NCBI RefSeq assembly: GCF_001425605.1
Contig: NZ_LMRG01000002.1
Coordinates: 1 to 64,000 of the forward strand
Origin: Rhizobium sp. Leaf453
GTDB taxonomy: Bacteria; Pseudomonadota; Alphaproteobacteria; Rhizobiales; Rhizobiaceae
Reading direction: 5' to 3'
DNA: 64,000 nucleotides
Under the pieces are notes generated by a model. That model saw only the letters and a program-made list of their open reading frames with translations, ran no database searches and was not told where the DNA came from. A program made the translations under genes and the position numbers. Shown here piece by piece: positions 41,601 to 50,288 of this stretch (positions are counted from its first letter, which is position 1; the number at the start of each line of letters is the position of its first letter).

Positions 41601-44149
41601 GCGATGACGTGAAATTTGCCAACGGCGTTCTCAGCAAGCTCGCCGGTGAATTCCGGCTTGATGCCGATCGTCTCGCCTTCCGGCTTGACCGGCAGACTGA
41701 GCGAACGCTCGACCGCCCGGCCACCAGCTTCCTGCACCCGCACAGTGATCGTGGCGTTGAGGAGCTGCGTCGTGGAGGGCGTGTCGGTCAGGTCAACATC
41801 GAAGGTCGCCTTGCCGTCCTCGTCCAGCGGCTCGAGGCCTTCCAGCGTCGTGCGGCTATCTTCCGTGGCTTCCTCATCGGCAAGCCCAAAGAAATAGCCC
41901 TTGAAGTCCGGGCTTTCGCGCGTCGGCTTAAGAGCGAGTTCGCCTTCAAGTTCCAGCCCTGCAGCCGGCGCACCATAGAGGAAGCGACCATCAACGGTGA
42001 CCGGAGTCGGCTGTTCCGGATCGATCTGCTTGACTGTGCTGGCCAGATCGAACTCGATCCGATCCGGCACGAAGTCATCGACCTGAAACTGCTTTTCACT
42101 GATCGCCGTGCCCTTCGGATCGGTAAATATCTGCACCATCCAGGTACCGCGCATGGCATTGGGCTGCAGCGGCAGATCGACGGCGTAACCACCCGCCTGT
42201 CCGCCATCGCTGACGAGGCGACGGTCTTCGACGCCATCGGGACGCATAAAGACGAAGGTCAGAGGCAGCTTTTCGATCGCCACTGACGCGCTGTCGCGGG
42301 CCAGCGCGGAAACATGCACCGTTTCGCCGGCCCGGTAGATGCCGCGCTCGGTCCAGGTCAGGATATCGATCGCGCCCGGCGCAGTACGTCCTGTGACACC
42401 ACGATCCGACAGGTCGAAACCGGCGCGGGTCAGGTCCAGGAAGACATAATCGTCATTGCCTCTTTTCGCGGTGATGACGGCTGGCACCATGGCGGCCGTG
42501 CCGCGCAGCAGGCCGGCGTCGAACGTCGCGCGACCATCGGCATCGGTGGTTGCGGTGCCGAGCACTTCGTTGTTCTTGGAGAGCAGCGTCAGCTCTATGC
42601 CATCAAGCTGATTGGCGCTTGCCAGCGAACGGGCGAAGACCGAGAGGCCATCAGTGCCGGAAAAGGTCGACAGGCCGATATCGGAAATCACGAACCACTG
42701 CGTTGCCTGACTATCCCATTCATTGCTGGGCGCCGTCTCCGAGACAGCCGTCAGGACATAAACGCCGGGCTTGCGTTGCGGCAGTGCCTCATCGACTGGG
42801 AAACTGGTCACCACTTCCTTGTTAAGGTCGGTGGCGATATCGATCGCGCCTTGCCAGACCAGTTCGCCATTCTCGTCCTGGATACGCTGGGCGCTATAGC
42901 CATCGAGCTGGGTCAGGAATTGCGAGGTTGTGAGCAGCGAGGCGATATTGCGGTCACCGATACGGTAGAGCTTGAGATTGGCGCTGGAGGTATTGACTGA
43001 TACCAGCGGAATGCCGCGACGAGCCGTGCCGGGCAGAACGAAGCTGTCGCCGGTGAAACGGACCATGGCCGTGCGATCGGGAATATAGACGTCGAGATTG
43101 ACGGTCGTCGCCAGCGGCTCATCCGTGATCGAGGACGGGAGGCCCTCGCGGAAGGCAAGCTTGTAGCGTTGGCCGTGGCTCAGGCCCTCGACGCAGATTT
43201 CGCTTCCCTTGGCTTCGAGCGCCTTTGGAGCGTCACCATCAAGCGTGACATAGGGTGTGTAATCGACGCCGAGCTTGACCAATGGATCCGAGAACTGGAC
43301 GCAGACGCGCGGGATGGCGCCGTCGGAATCGATCGTATGTTCGGTAACGCGGAAGCCCTGACGCGAGCGCAGATCGAGATAGGCCGCGCGAACGGACTTT
43401 GACTCGGCCAGTGCCAGGCTCGCCTTATACGCGTCGAGCGACGGGCGGAAGTTTTCCGAATTCTTGTAGGCCGTCGCCAGTTCCGCCAACGCATCGGCGC
43501 GCGACCGGGTCGTCCGCGACAACTGGTAGGCATTCAGCGCGGCGAGAGAGGCCTGCACGGCAAAATCGGTGTTGCCATAGACACGGTTTCCCGCCTTCGC
43601 AGCTTCGAGCCAAAGCTCACCATCATCCGGCGTGATAGCCAGCGCGCCCACGAAAGCCTTCACGGCCGGAGCGACATTGCCAGCTGCCAGTTCACGGTTA
43701 CCGGCCGCGATACGGCCATACAGCCCCTGAACATCCTGCTCCTTGAAGCTGGCCAGATTGTCCTTTGCCGTGCGGGCATCGCTCAGCAACTGCTCCGTGA
43801 CGAAGGGCAGCGCCGGCGGCGCGCCAATGTCAGGCTCGGTGGACGCGGTATCCGCAATCTTGCCTGCGATCGCACCGTTGAAGGTGTTCAGCTTGTTATA
43901 GTCGGACTTGAGGAAGCACCATTTCACCTTCGGATTGTAGGTGAAGGCCCGGCAGGAAGAGTCGGCGATGCACACTGCCTTGCATTCGGCCAGCGACACG
44001 TCCTGCTCCGTGCGTAGATCGAAGCCGAAGTAATCGGAATTTTCCGTTGTCACGATATGACGCCCGGTCTCCGCCGCGTGCGAGGCGGGTGAAAGCACCA
44101 GGGTACCCAGAATAATCGCAGAAAATCGGATAAACGCGCGCATAGACAT
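38690..44149 (-). CDS. Alpha-2-macroglobulin family protein with N-terminal PAN domain
   Basis: An 1819-residue exported protease trap. The signal peptide ends near ASHAAE with no lipobox cysteine, so it should be soluble in the periplasm. Residues about 32-100 form a cysteine-rich PAN/Apple-like domain (five cysteines between 57 and 92). Helical repeats follow to about 260, then macroglobulin domains. The thioester motif YGCAEQTT has Cys1371 and Gln1374, followed by the alpha-helical toroid. The stop overlaps the pbpC start by one base. Bacterial relatives in E. coli are usually lipoproteins, so the anchoring here differs. Confidence 0.9.
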   Translation of the reverse strand: MSMRAFIRFSAIILGTLVLSPASHAAETGRHIVTTENSDYFGFDLRTEQDVSLAECKAVCIADSSCRAFTYNPKVKWCFLKSDYNKLNTFNGAIAGKIADTASTEPDIGAPPALPFVTEQLLSDARTAKDNLASFKEQDVQGLYGRIAAGNRELAAGNVAPAVKAFVGALAITPDDGELWLEAAKAGNRVYGNTDFAVQASLAALNAYQLSRTTRSRADALAELATAYKNSENFRPSLDAYKASLALAESKSVRAAYLDLRSRQGFRVTEHTIDSDGAIPRVCVQFSDPLVKLGVDYTPYVTLDGDAPKALEAKGSEICVEGLSHGQRYKLAFREGLPSSITDEPLATTVNLDVYIPDRTAMVRFTGDSFVLPGTARRGIPLVSVNTSSANLKLYRIGDRNIASLLTTSQFLTQLDGYSAQRIQDENGELVWQGAIDIATDLNKEVVTSFPVDEALPQRKPGVYVLTAVSETAPSNEWDSQATQWFVISDIGLSTFSGTDGLSVFARSLASANQLDGIELTLLSKNNEVLGTATTDADGRATFDAGLLRGTAAMVPAVITAKRGNDDYVFLDLTRAGFDLSDRGVTGRTAPGAIDILTWTERGIYRAGETVHVSALARDSASVAIEKLPLTFVFMRPDGVEDRRLVSDGGQAGGYAVDLPLQPNAMRGTWMVQIFTDPKGTAISEKQFQVDDFVPDRIEFDLASTVKQIDPEQPTPVTVDGRFLYGAPAAGLELEGELALKPTRESPDFKGYFFGLADEEATEDSRTTLEGLEPLDEDGKATFDVDLTDTPSTTQLLNATITVRVQEAGGRAVERSLSLPVKPEGETIGIKPEFTGELAENAVGKFHVIAVDATGAKVAKTGLGWKLLRVEQDYQWYRDGTSWKYEPVISTKQVSTGRLDVTPDGGEIAVSADWGRYRLEVETADLDGPTSSVEFDSGWYVAASSTETPDGLEIALDKEHYAIGETAKLRVSPRFAGEVLVTIGSEKLIGTKTATIPATGGEVDVPITADFGAGAYVTATLYRPGDAQESRMPMRAIGVKWLAVDPADRKLAVKIDLPEKTLPRQTLNIPVSVTGAGVGEEAYVTVAAVDVGILNLTRYEVPDPDGWYFGQRQLGLEIRDLYGRLIDGSLGATGRLRTGGDGGEMPLQGNPPTEQLVAFFSGPVQLDENGKAIISFDIPQFNGTARVMTVAWSKTGVGHASTDIVIRDPVVVTASLPKFLAPGDKAELRLDISNTDHPAGDLTLKVSSNSPVAIDAAEAQQTFSVKPGGKFDLTLPLSGVHPGNAAISIELASADGLSLQQSVFVPVRPAALPVTTRHPVTLQPNASLKVDGELLAESMLQGSAVSISVTRSAAFDIPALLTSLERYPYGCAEQTTSRALPLLYLSELSKQSGLPDEPDVQKRVQEAIYRVLSYQSSTGSFGLWSPGSGDLWLDAYVTDFLTRAREQKYQVPDQAMVQALDNLQNSLSYDSDIKSQGNEIAYSLYVLARNRKAAISDLRYYADTKLSEFPTPLSKGHLAAALALYGDAQRSQSIFEQALAMSTATTNASLDRSDYGSPLRDDAAVLTLAAEARPVPTIIPQLSKIVAREWEHQSYTSTQEQMWTLLAARAIQGGDQDLKLDINGTARSGGYSARLTGDEVLDQPITISNKSSDPIAAVVTTLAAPAFPLPAGGNGFSIQRTYYTLDGEEANITQAKQNERYVVVINATESNAWSSRVLITDLLPAGFEIDNPTLVDSAKLSNFEWIGEVEAAHTEFRSDRFVAAFDRSSGDDRAITVAYVVRAVTQGTYDHPAASIEDMYRPQFSARTAMGRMEVQAVE

Positions 44150-44412
44150 AAGTCCTCCCCAACGCTGCCGTTCTGACCGGTTGTACTCTTCAAGCTCGCC
44201 TGGAGTTTGTCAACCGAGGATGGGCAGCGACCGATCGTGGTCTCTGCGCTGGTTAACGGTTGAAGGTCACGGTTTAATCGCAGCGAAGCGAAGAAAAACA
44301 GTGCTACCCGCGTTTTTCCCGAAGCTACGAAATGCACCTCGCGAAACAGCACGCGAACGGGCTGTCGGCGTTCTCAAACGCCGTCGTGCAGCGTCCCGAA
44401 GCGTCAAATCGA

Positions 44413-45807
44413 TCAGCTTGCCTGCAATTGCGGCTGAGACCGGGCATTGATCAGCGTCGCGGCTGCATAGGTCTGCGTGACGATTTCCGGGACCAGATCA
44501 ATGTCGGGGAGCGAGCCGAGCCCCAACGGACCGATTGCGAACAGGCCGACCGGCCGGCCCCTCTCGGTTAGCAGCTCGCCGGACGGGTTGACCGCGAGGC
44601 CGAGGTTCAACTCGTCCGTGGTGGCGAGACCCGCCCGCAGCAGATCGCTGACAACAGGTGCCGTGAGATCAGGGGAGAGACACCGGCAGTCTATCACCTC
44701 GTCAGCGACGAGCTTTTCCTCGTCGGACTGTCCGGCCCAGCGAACCAGCAGACCGTCGGACAAATGCCTGAGCGTCGTCCCTCGCTTCAGTTCGGTCAGG
44801 CCACCCGCGAACTCGCGCTCCAACCGCGCATGAACGTCCGCCGGCAGACGGTTGCGGTGACTGTCGTAGATGGCGCGCAGATGCCGGTTGAACTGCCGTT
44901 TCTCGGCCGGAGGCAAGGATGCCCAGAGCGTGCGGGCGCGCTTGCGCAGGCCGTTCATCGCCGCCTGCCAGCTCCAGCCATTTTCCTCCGCCTGGGCGCA
45001 AGCCTTGCGAACGAAACGGACAATGCTGCGCAGTTGCGACGGCATTGGCTGCGTCGGGAAGACGGCATCCGCCGGCATGCGCGTATGCGGCTGCGGCAGG
45101 AACCCCCGGCGCGACAGGATTGTGATGCGTCCGGTAAAGCCGCCGTCGCGCAATTGCAGGACCTGATCGACAGCCCGCAGGCCATTGCCCATCACGACAA
45201 CATGCCGCGATGCTGCCGCCGGCTGCAGCAAACGGGTCTGTCGCTCCTCGCGCACTGGCTCCACCGGCGCCTTCATGCCGTAGCCGGTCGCTAGGATCAC
45301 CGTATCATAGACGGCTTCGCTGCCGTCATCGAGGCCAAGCGTGAACAGGCCATTGTCATTGCGGCGCAGCCCGGTAATGCGCTCGTTGGACATCTGGACG
45401 ATGACATCCTTGCGCTGGGCAAGCGCCTCGGAAAACCGCTGGTACACGTAGTCGCTGAAAGTTGATTTCGGTACGAAGATCTGGCCGAAACCGGGAATGG
45501 CGGCCGACACCGCCTCGCGGAACAGCGCATTGGCCTGCAGCCAACGGGTAAAATCCTTCGGCTCGCCCGTCGAAACCGACAGGTCACGGGCACGGCTATT
45601 GAGGATTTCGGTGGACCGGGCGGTGGCCAAAGCCTGACCACCGCTGACGATCGGCCGGGGATCGAACAGGCGCAACTGGAAGGGCTGGCTCACCGTCTTC
45701 AAAAGCGCGATCGCCATCATCAGGCCGGAAAAGCCATGACCGACAACGGCGATCTGCAAGGGCTCGTCCCTAAGGCCGAAAGGCGACGAAAATCCGTGTA
45801 CCGTCAT
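44413..45807 (-). CDS. FAD/NAD(P)-binding protein (PF13454-type)
   Basis: A 464-residue flavoprotein. The Rossmann start QIAVVGHGFSGLMMAIALL (near 16) gives GxGxxG, followed by FDPRPIVSGGQA and VILATGYGM near 165. The second nucleotide motif VVVMGNGLRAVD is near 193. It belongs to the group typified by uncharacterised HI0933/YdhS-like proteins annotated as FAD-NAD(P)-binding. The start at 45807 has GGGGAG upstream. It stands alone, between the macroglobulin operon and an unknown small gene. The reaction is unknown. Confidence 0.82.
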   Translation of the reverse strand: MTVHGFSSPFGLRDEPLQIAVVGHGFSGLMMAIALLKTVSQPFQLRLFDPRPIVSGGQALATARSTEILNSRARDLSVSTGEPKDFTRWLQANALFREAVSAAIPGFGQIFVPKSTFSDYVYQRFSEALAQRKDVIVQMSNERITGLRRNDNGLFTLGLDDGSEAVYDTVILATGYGMKAPVEPVREERQTRLLQPAAASRHVVVMGNGLRAVDQVLQLRDGGFTGRITILSRRGFLPQPHTRMPADAVFPTQPMPSQLRSIVRFVRKACAQAEENGWSWQAAMNGLRKRARTLWASLPPAEKRQFNRHLRAIYDSHRNRLPADVHARLEREFAGGLTELKRGTTLRHLSDGLLVRWAGQSDEEKLVADEVIDCRCLSPDLTAPVVSDLLRAGLATTDELNLGLAVNPSGELLTERGRPVGLFAIGPLGLGSLPDIDLVPEIVTQTYAAATLINARSQPQLQAS

Positions 45808-45994
45808 ATCATTTGCTCCCCGCATCATGCGGCTGGATGGTTGAACCTGGGCACCCACATGCAAACGCCAAATATACGGCATACTCTATCTATTTTGTCC
45901 ATTTTAGGCACGGAGAAGGCCCGGATTCAAGTCGTTTTCACATCCGGAAATTCTCTGAAATATTTCTGTTACTTATCCCGCCTACATCGAGAAA

Positions 45995-46020
45995 CGCCGC
46001 CCCAATGGGTCGGGGCGGCG
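45995..46020 (-). terminator. Probable terminator of the small gene at 46041
   Basis: CGCCGCCCC (45995-46003) and GGGGCGGCG (46012-46020) form a 9-bp GC stem with an 8-base loop. On the minus strand it is followed by TTTCTC, twenty bases past the stop of the small gene. Confidence 0.65.
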
Positions 46021-46040
46021 TCAATCGGATGGGATTGATC

Positions 46041-46433
46041 CTAGCGATGGATGACACTGCCACGCGGTTTTTCGAATCGACGGATAAAGGCGTCGATATC
46101 ACCGCTTCCATGCCGCTTCTGCCGTTTGCGCACCATGACGCCCATGACCCGGGCAGCCGTTGAAAAGGTCATTTCGTCGAGCGGGCTATCGCTGCTCCAG
46201 GGCTTGGTCAGGCGTTCGGTGATTGCACTGACCATATTGTTGGGCAGGATATCCGTGCAGTCCCGCATGCGATCGAAAACGGCTGCGATAGAGACGGGCA
46301 TGCCTTGATGATAAACCATCGGGACATCGTCGCCGTCGACCCAGTCGTCATAGGCTTCAAGCGCGTCCCGAAACAGTTGATGCAAGGTGATGGGGGCATG
46401 ACCTTCATGAAGGTCGGGCAACAGGTTGTTCAT
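46041..46433 (-). CDS. Conserved-looking protein of unknown function
   Basis: A 130-residue protein starting at the ATG of base 46433, after GAGGATG (MNNLLPDLHEGHAPITLHQL; the longer frame from 46562 has no site). It contains RDALEAYDDWVDGDDVPMVY and a basic C-terminal half with MVRKRQKRHGSGDIDAFIRR. I do not recognise a family. It has its own terminator-like stem downstream and no signal peptide, so it is probably a small cytosolic, possibly nucleic-acid-associated or regulatory protein; that is a guess. Confidence 0.6.
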   Translation of the reverse strand: MNNLLPDLHEGHAPITLHQLFRDALEAYDDWVDGDDVPMVYHQGMPVSIAAVFDRMRDCTDILPNNMVSAITERLTKPWSSDSPLDEMTFSTAARVMGVMVRKRQKRHGSGDIDAFIRRFEKPRGSVIHR

Positions 46434-46592
46434 CTGCACATCCTCATCGTTGTTAACACGGTGCTGGTGCCGACAGAAATCGACCTGACGCCAAAACACG
46501 CCAGGAACGGGTTTGTTCCACGCGGTTGCAAAAAAATTTGCAGCCTTCAGTTCAGTTGGCAAATGGCTTTGCCTGAAACGATGTTCGGTGCC

Positions 46593-47324
46593 CTATTTCC
46601 GCACGAGGCTGAATGAAAAATGGCTGCCGCGATGGTAGTCTATTGCATGGATGACCGGAACGCCGGCTGTATTGAAACAGGTCTCACGGATGAGCAGTGC
46701 CGGGCCGAAGCCGCGCAGATCATGGCGCTCGGCGACATCATGAGGCAGCATCACGGCCGAGACCTTGGCGGAGGACATCCGAGGCCGGTGGCGATAGCGT
46801 TCAAGCAAGGACAACAACGAACCGCTCCAGTCCACGTCGAACAGACGTGCCGGAATGATCTGGCGCGGTATGTAGTCGATACAATACATGATCGGCTCGT
46901 CATTTTGCAGCCGCAGGCGTTCGAGCCGGATTACCCGCTCGCTGGTCGCAAGCTGCAGCTGCTCGGCAGTGGCCGAGTCCGGTTCTTCCTCTGCAATGGA
47001 AAGAACTCGATTGTCGGTCTTGTAGCCATAGTGCTGCGTCATATCGGTGACGCTCTCGAACACCGTGATCGGCCGGTCGACGCTCACCGCGGACATGGCG
47101 GAGACGAACCTGCCGCGCCCATGCTCGACAAAGATGACGTCGTCCTGTTCAAGTAATTTCAGTGCCTCGCGCACGGCCGGGCGCGAAATCTTGAACCGCT
47201 GCGTCAGCTGCGCCTCCGTTGGCAGCTTGTCACCCGGCTTCAGTCCGTCGTCCTTGATGAGATTGGCGATACGGTCGCGCAACTGGATGACCAATGTGCG
47301 GGTATCGCGAATGGGCTCGTCCAA
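46593..47324 (-). CDS. GntR-family regulator, HutC/UTRA subgroup
   Basis: A 243-residue regulator with an N-terminal winged helix (about 8-75; KPGDKLPTEAQLTQRFKISR, then AVREALKLLEQDDVIFVEHG) and a C-terminal UTRA ligand domain (about 95-240; VIRLERLRLQNDEPIMYCID). UTRA regulators usually bind phosphosugars. The start is a TTG at 47324, six bases after AGAGG. It is divergent from frlB and itself lies 40 bp from a TTGTC-T-GACAA palindrome. The same site precedes frlB and the transporter operon at 54330, so it most likely represses the whole Amadori-compound locus until a fructosamine phosphate accumulates. FrlR plays that role in other bacteria. Confidence 0.88.
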   Translation of the reverse strand: MDEPIRDTRTLVIQLRDRIANLIKDDGLKPGDKLPTEAQLTQRFKISRPAVREALKLLEQDDVIFVEHGRGRFVSAMSAVSVDRPITVFESVTDMTQHYGYKTDNRVLSIAEEEPDSATAEQLQLATSERVIRLERLRLQNDEPIMYCIDYIPRQIIPARLFDVDWSGSLLSLLERYRHRPRMSSAKVSAVMLPHDVAERHDLRGFGPALLIRETCFNTAGVPVIHAIDYHRGSHFSFSLVRK

Positions 47325-47363
47325 TAATGACCTCTTGCTAATTTATGGCAATGCTGTTTGTTC

Positions 47364-47374
47364 TTGTCTGACAA
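47364..47374. promoter_or_regulatory. Operator TTGTC-T-GACAA, regulator gene side
   Basis: A perfect 11-bp palindrome 40 bases upstream of the GntR-type start codon, matching sites at 47493-47503 and 54376-54386. Confidence 0.65.
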
Positions 47375-47492
47375 ATTTGCAAAGGTCAACTGCTGGCTTT
47401 GGACTGCATTCGGCTTATCCATGGCGCTCCCGCATCAATCCATGCAAAATCCGCACGACCCAGTGGTTGACAATAAAAAACATAGATGTCAG

Positions 47493-47503
47493 TTGTCTTA
47501 CAA
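47493..47503. promoter_or_regulatory. Operator TTGTC-T-TACAA, frlB side
   Basis: One mismatch from the perfect site at 47364-47374; 48 bases before the frlB start codon. Confidence 0.6.
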
Positions 47504-47550
47504 CATTTTTGACCAACTGGCCTCTCGGCCTGAAACAAGTGAGACCCGCC

Positions 47551-48564
47551 ATGCTCAATTTCGATGAACAACGTTTCCTGCGGATTCAGAATGGCGCCGT
47601 CGGACTGCATGCCCGGCTCGATCAGGTTATCGGTTCCTGCCTGTCGGCCGGCGCGCAGAATGTGTTCTTCCTCGGAACGGGCGGCGCGGCGATCCTCATG
47701 CAGCCAGCGGCGCAACTGCTGCAGACGAAGTCGCGCTTCCCGGCCTTCCACGGCCTGCCGGCTGAGCTGGCGATCACTGGCTCGGCAAACCTGACCGAAA
47801 AATCGATCGTCGTCATGCCGTCCCTGTCGGGCACGACGAAGGAAAGCGTGGCGCTGCTTGCCAAGCTCAAGGAGATCGGCGCGACCGTGCTCACACTCGT
47901 CGGTCACGCGGAAACCCCGCTCGGCAAGGGCGGAGACCATGTCTTCGTCAACTTCGCCGAGGACGATACGTCCTGCGAATCCTTCTACCTGCAGTCCCTG
48001 ATCATCGCGCTTTCGATCATGAAACATCGCGGCGAGATCGCCAATTACGATCAGTTGGTGGGCGAACTCGTAAAACTTCCGGCGCTGCTGCTTGAGGTCA
48101 AGCGCGCCTATGAGCCGAAGGCGGAGGATTTCGCCCGGACGCTTGCGGCGTCGGATTATCACATCATCACCGGCGCCGGAAATGTCTGGCCGCAGGCCTT
48201 CTACTACGGCATGTGCATCCTGGAGGAAATGCAGTGGATCCGCACCCGCCCCGTCCATGCTTCCGATTTCTTCCATGGCACGCTGGAACTGGTGGAAAAA
48301 GGCGTGAGCGTCATTCTCTTCAAAGGCGAGGATGCCTTGCGGCCACTCGCCGACCGCGTCGAGAACTTCGTCCCGAATTACACTGACAAGCTGACGGTGC
48401 TGGACACGGCAACGTTCGACCTGCCCGGCATTTCCGCGGAGGTTCGCGCCATGATTTCTCCGGTGCTGCTGGCAACGGTTTTGGAGCGCATCAGCGCCCA
48501 TCTCGAAGTCCTGCGCAACCATCCGCTGACCACCCGCCGCTATTACAAGCGCGTCGCCTATTGA
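47551..48564 (+). CDS. frlB: Fructosamine-6-phosphate deglycase (SIS domain, FrlB type)
   Basis: A 337-residue protein with two SIS domains. FLGTGGAAILMQPAAQLL near 41 and SLSGTTKESVALLAKLKE near 91 form the first sugar-phosphate site; ITGAGNVWPQAFYYGMCILE near 207 the second. Length and pairing with a PfkB kinase match FrlB, which splits fructoselysine 6-phosphate or related glycated amino acid phosphates into glucose 6-phosphate and the amino acid. Divergent from the UTRA regulator and followed by the kinase gene after a strong hairpin. A glucosamine-type SIS enzyme is the main alternative. Confidence 0.82.
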   Translation: MLNFDEQRFLRIQNGAVGLHARLDQVIGSCLSAGAQNVFFLGTGGAAILMQPAAQLLQTKSRFPAFHGLPAELAITGSANLTEKSIVVMPSLSGTTKESVALLAKLKEIGATVLTLVGHAETPLGKGGDHVFVNFAEDDTSCESFYLQSLIIALSIMKHRGEIANYDQLVGELVKLPALLLEVKRAYEPKAEDFARTLAASDYHIITGAGNVWPQAFYYGMCILEEMQWIRTRPVHASDFFHGTLELVEKGVSVILFKGEDALRPLADRVENFVPNYTDKLTVLDTATFDLPGISAEVRAMISPVLLATVLERISAHLEVLRNHPLTTRRYYKRVAY

Positions 48565-48584
48565 GGCAATCCTGCAATCGCGTT

Positions 48585-48619
48585 AAGGCCGCGCATGCCA
48601 AGCTGGCATGCGCGGCCTT
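48585..48619. other. Perfect 16-bp hairpin between frlB and frlD
   Basis: Bases 48585-48600 (AAGGCCGCGCATGCCA) pair exactly with 48604-48619 around the loop AGC. No T-run follows. It could protect the frlB message or lower frlD expression; as DNA it is a near-perfect cruciform. Confidence 0.85.
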
Positions 48620-48647
48620 CGCCGTCGCAATCCTGCCGGGGACCCGC

Positions 48648-49460
48648 ATGAAAAAACTCTGTTTCGCAACCGTCGGCGACAATTGCATCGATCGCTTCCA
48701 GCCACCGGTTGGGCAATCGCTGGTTGGCGGAAACGCCGTCAATGTCGCGGTCCAGCTGGCTGCACTCGGTCATGACTGCTTTTATTTCGGCGCTGTCGGC
48801 ACCGACGCAGACGGCACAAGGACGCGGCTTCTCCTGCAGCAAAACGGCGTCCTCACGGACCATCTGCAGGATCGGGCAGGCGTCACCGCCTATACGGATA
48901 TCGCCGTGCTGGAATCGGGCGACCGTGTCATGACCTACGAGGAATTCGGCGTCTGTGCAGGTTATGCGCCCTCCCTTGCGGAGGTCGATATCCTGAAAAC
49001 CATGGACCATGTCCATATTGGCTGGCTGGACGATGGCGGGGCTTTGAAACGCGCGCTATCCGCCGCCGACATCAGCGTTTCACAGGACCTCTCCGTCAAT
49101 GCCGACCCGGCCAATCGAAGCCCGGATGGGCTCACTATCGCGTTCGGCTCGGCTGGCGAAGATGGCCGGATAGCCGAACAGATGACGGCGGAGCTTCTCC
49201 AGCAGGGTGCCCGACTTGCCGTCGTCACGCGCGGCGCGCTCGGTTCCAGTGCAAGCGACGGAACCTACACGATGGTAATGGGCATCACACCTGTCGAAAT
49301 CATTGATACAACCGGTGCCGGCGACAGCTTCATTGCCGGGTTTCTATCGGCCCATATCAGCGGCCTGCCGCTCGAACAGTGCCTTGAGACCGGACGGGAT
49401 CGCGCCGCGCTGACCTGCGGCCATGTCGGCGGTTTCCCGCAGGTTCCCGCCCCGCTTTGA
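48648..49460 (+). CDS. frlD: PfkB-family fructosamine kinase (FrlD type)
   Basis: A 270-residue PfkB kinase. It has FATVGDNCIDRF at the N-terminus, GGNAVNVAVQLAALG near 27 and the ATP/catalytic signature DTTGAGDSFIAGF near 224 with Asp as base. Length and opening match fructoselysine 6-kinase FrlD, which phosphorylates the Amadori compound for FrlB. The ATG at 48648 sits after GCCGGGGACC; the frame runs upstream through the hairpin but without a better start. It ends at a convergent terminator before the transporter operon. Confidence 0.83.
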   Translation: MKKLCFATVGDNCIDRFQPPVGQSLVGGNAVNVAVQLAALGHDCFYFGAVGTDADGTRTRLLLQQNGVLTDHLQDRAGVTAYTDIAVLESGDRVMTYEEFGVCAGYAPSLAEVDILKTMDHVHIGWLDDGGALKRALSAADISVSQDLSVNADPANRSPDGLTIAFGSAGEDGRIAEQMTAELLQQGARLAVVTRGALGSSASDGTYTMVMGITPVEIIDTTGAGDSFIAGFLSAHISGLPLEQCLETGRDRAALTCGHVGGFPQVPAPL

Positions 49461-49482
49461 TTTCAACGACAATGACCTAGGA

Positions 49483-49512
49483 CCAGAAGGCGACCTTGCG
49501 TCCGCCTTCTGG
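49483..49512. terminator. Bidirectional terminator-like hairpin between frlD and ABC ATPase genes
   Basis: CCAGAAGGCG (49483-49492) pairs with CGCCTTCTGG (49503-49512) around a ten-base loop, in the 63-bp gap between convergent genes. Confidence 0.65.
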
Positions 49513-49523
49513 CATTTCCTCCC

Positions 49524-50273
49524 CTAATGAAGCAACTGGCTGAGGAAGAGGCTGGCCCGATCGGTCTTCGGATGGGCGAAGAAATCCTCCGGCTTGCCTT
49601 CCTCGACGATCCGGCCGCGATCCATGAAGATCACCCGGTCGGCGACCTGCCGGGCAAAGCCCATTTCATGCGTGACGCAAACCATGGTCATGCCCTCCCC
49701 CGCCAGTTCGACCATTGTATCGAGCACTTCCTTGACCATTTCAGGATCGAGCGCCGAAGTCGGCTCGTCGAACAGCATGACCTTCGGGTTCATGCACAGC
49801 GCCCGGGCGATGGCGACGCGCTGCTGCTGGCCGCCGGACAGCTGGCCGGGATATTTGTTTGCCTGATCGGGAATGCGGACACGCTCCAGAAAGGTCATGG
49901 CGATATCGACGGCGTGCTTGCGCGGCAGTTTCTTGACCCACATCGGCGCCAGAATGCAGTTTTCGAGGATCGTCAGGTGCGGGAATAGGTTGAACTGCTG
50001 GAACACCATGCCGATGCCGCGGCGGATCATATCGGCCTTGCGTTCGTCATCGTCGAGTTCGACACCGCCGACAAGGATATGGCCCTGCTGGTGTGCTTCC
50101 AGCCGGTTGACGCAGCGGATCAGCGTCGATTTGCCGGAGCCGGACGGCCCACAGATCACCACCTTCTCCTGCGGCGCGATGGACAGGTTGATGTCATCGA
50201 GCGCGTGGAACTCACCGAACCATTTGTGGACGCTGCGCAGCACAATCTGCGCGTTCTGCATGGAAGGGTTCAT
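49524..50273 (-). CDS. Amino-acid-type ABC transporter ATP-binding protein
   Basis: A 249-residue ATPase of the polar amino acid uptake (PAAT) group. Walker [10 protein letters not shown] is near 40, Q-loop [11 protein letters not shown] near 90, signature [15 protein letters not shown] near 143 and Walker [15 protein letters not shown] near 163. The H-loop is VTHEMGFA near 197. The ATG at 50273 follows TTGGAG. It is the last gene of the leftward operon, separated from its permease gene by the EamA gene, an unusual order. Probable cargo is glycated amino acids or opine-like compounds, given frlBD and the oxidase. Confidence 0.92.
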   Translation of the reverse strand: MNPSMQNAQIVLRSVHKWFGEFHALDDINLSIAPQEKVVICGPSGSGKSTLIRCVNRLEAHQQGHILVGGVELDDDERKADMIRRGIGMVFQQFNLFPHLTILENCILAPMWVKKLPRKHAVDIAMTFLERVRIPDQANKYPGQLSGGQQQRVAIARALCMNPKVMLFDEPTSALDPEMVKEVLDTMVELAGEGMTMVCVTHEMGFARQVADRVIFMDRGRIVEEGKPEDFFAHPKTDRASLFLSQLLH

Positions 50274-50288
50274 CGACGTCTCCAAGGG

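Noticed and set aside
39374..42286. Two long rightward frames (39374-40654 and 41270-42286)
   Set aside because: Antisense to the alpha-2-macroglobulin gene; no ribosome sites or recognisable domains.
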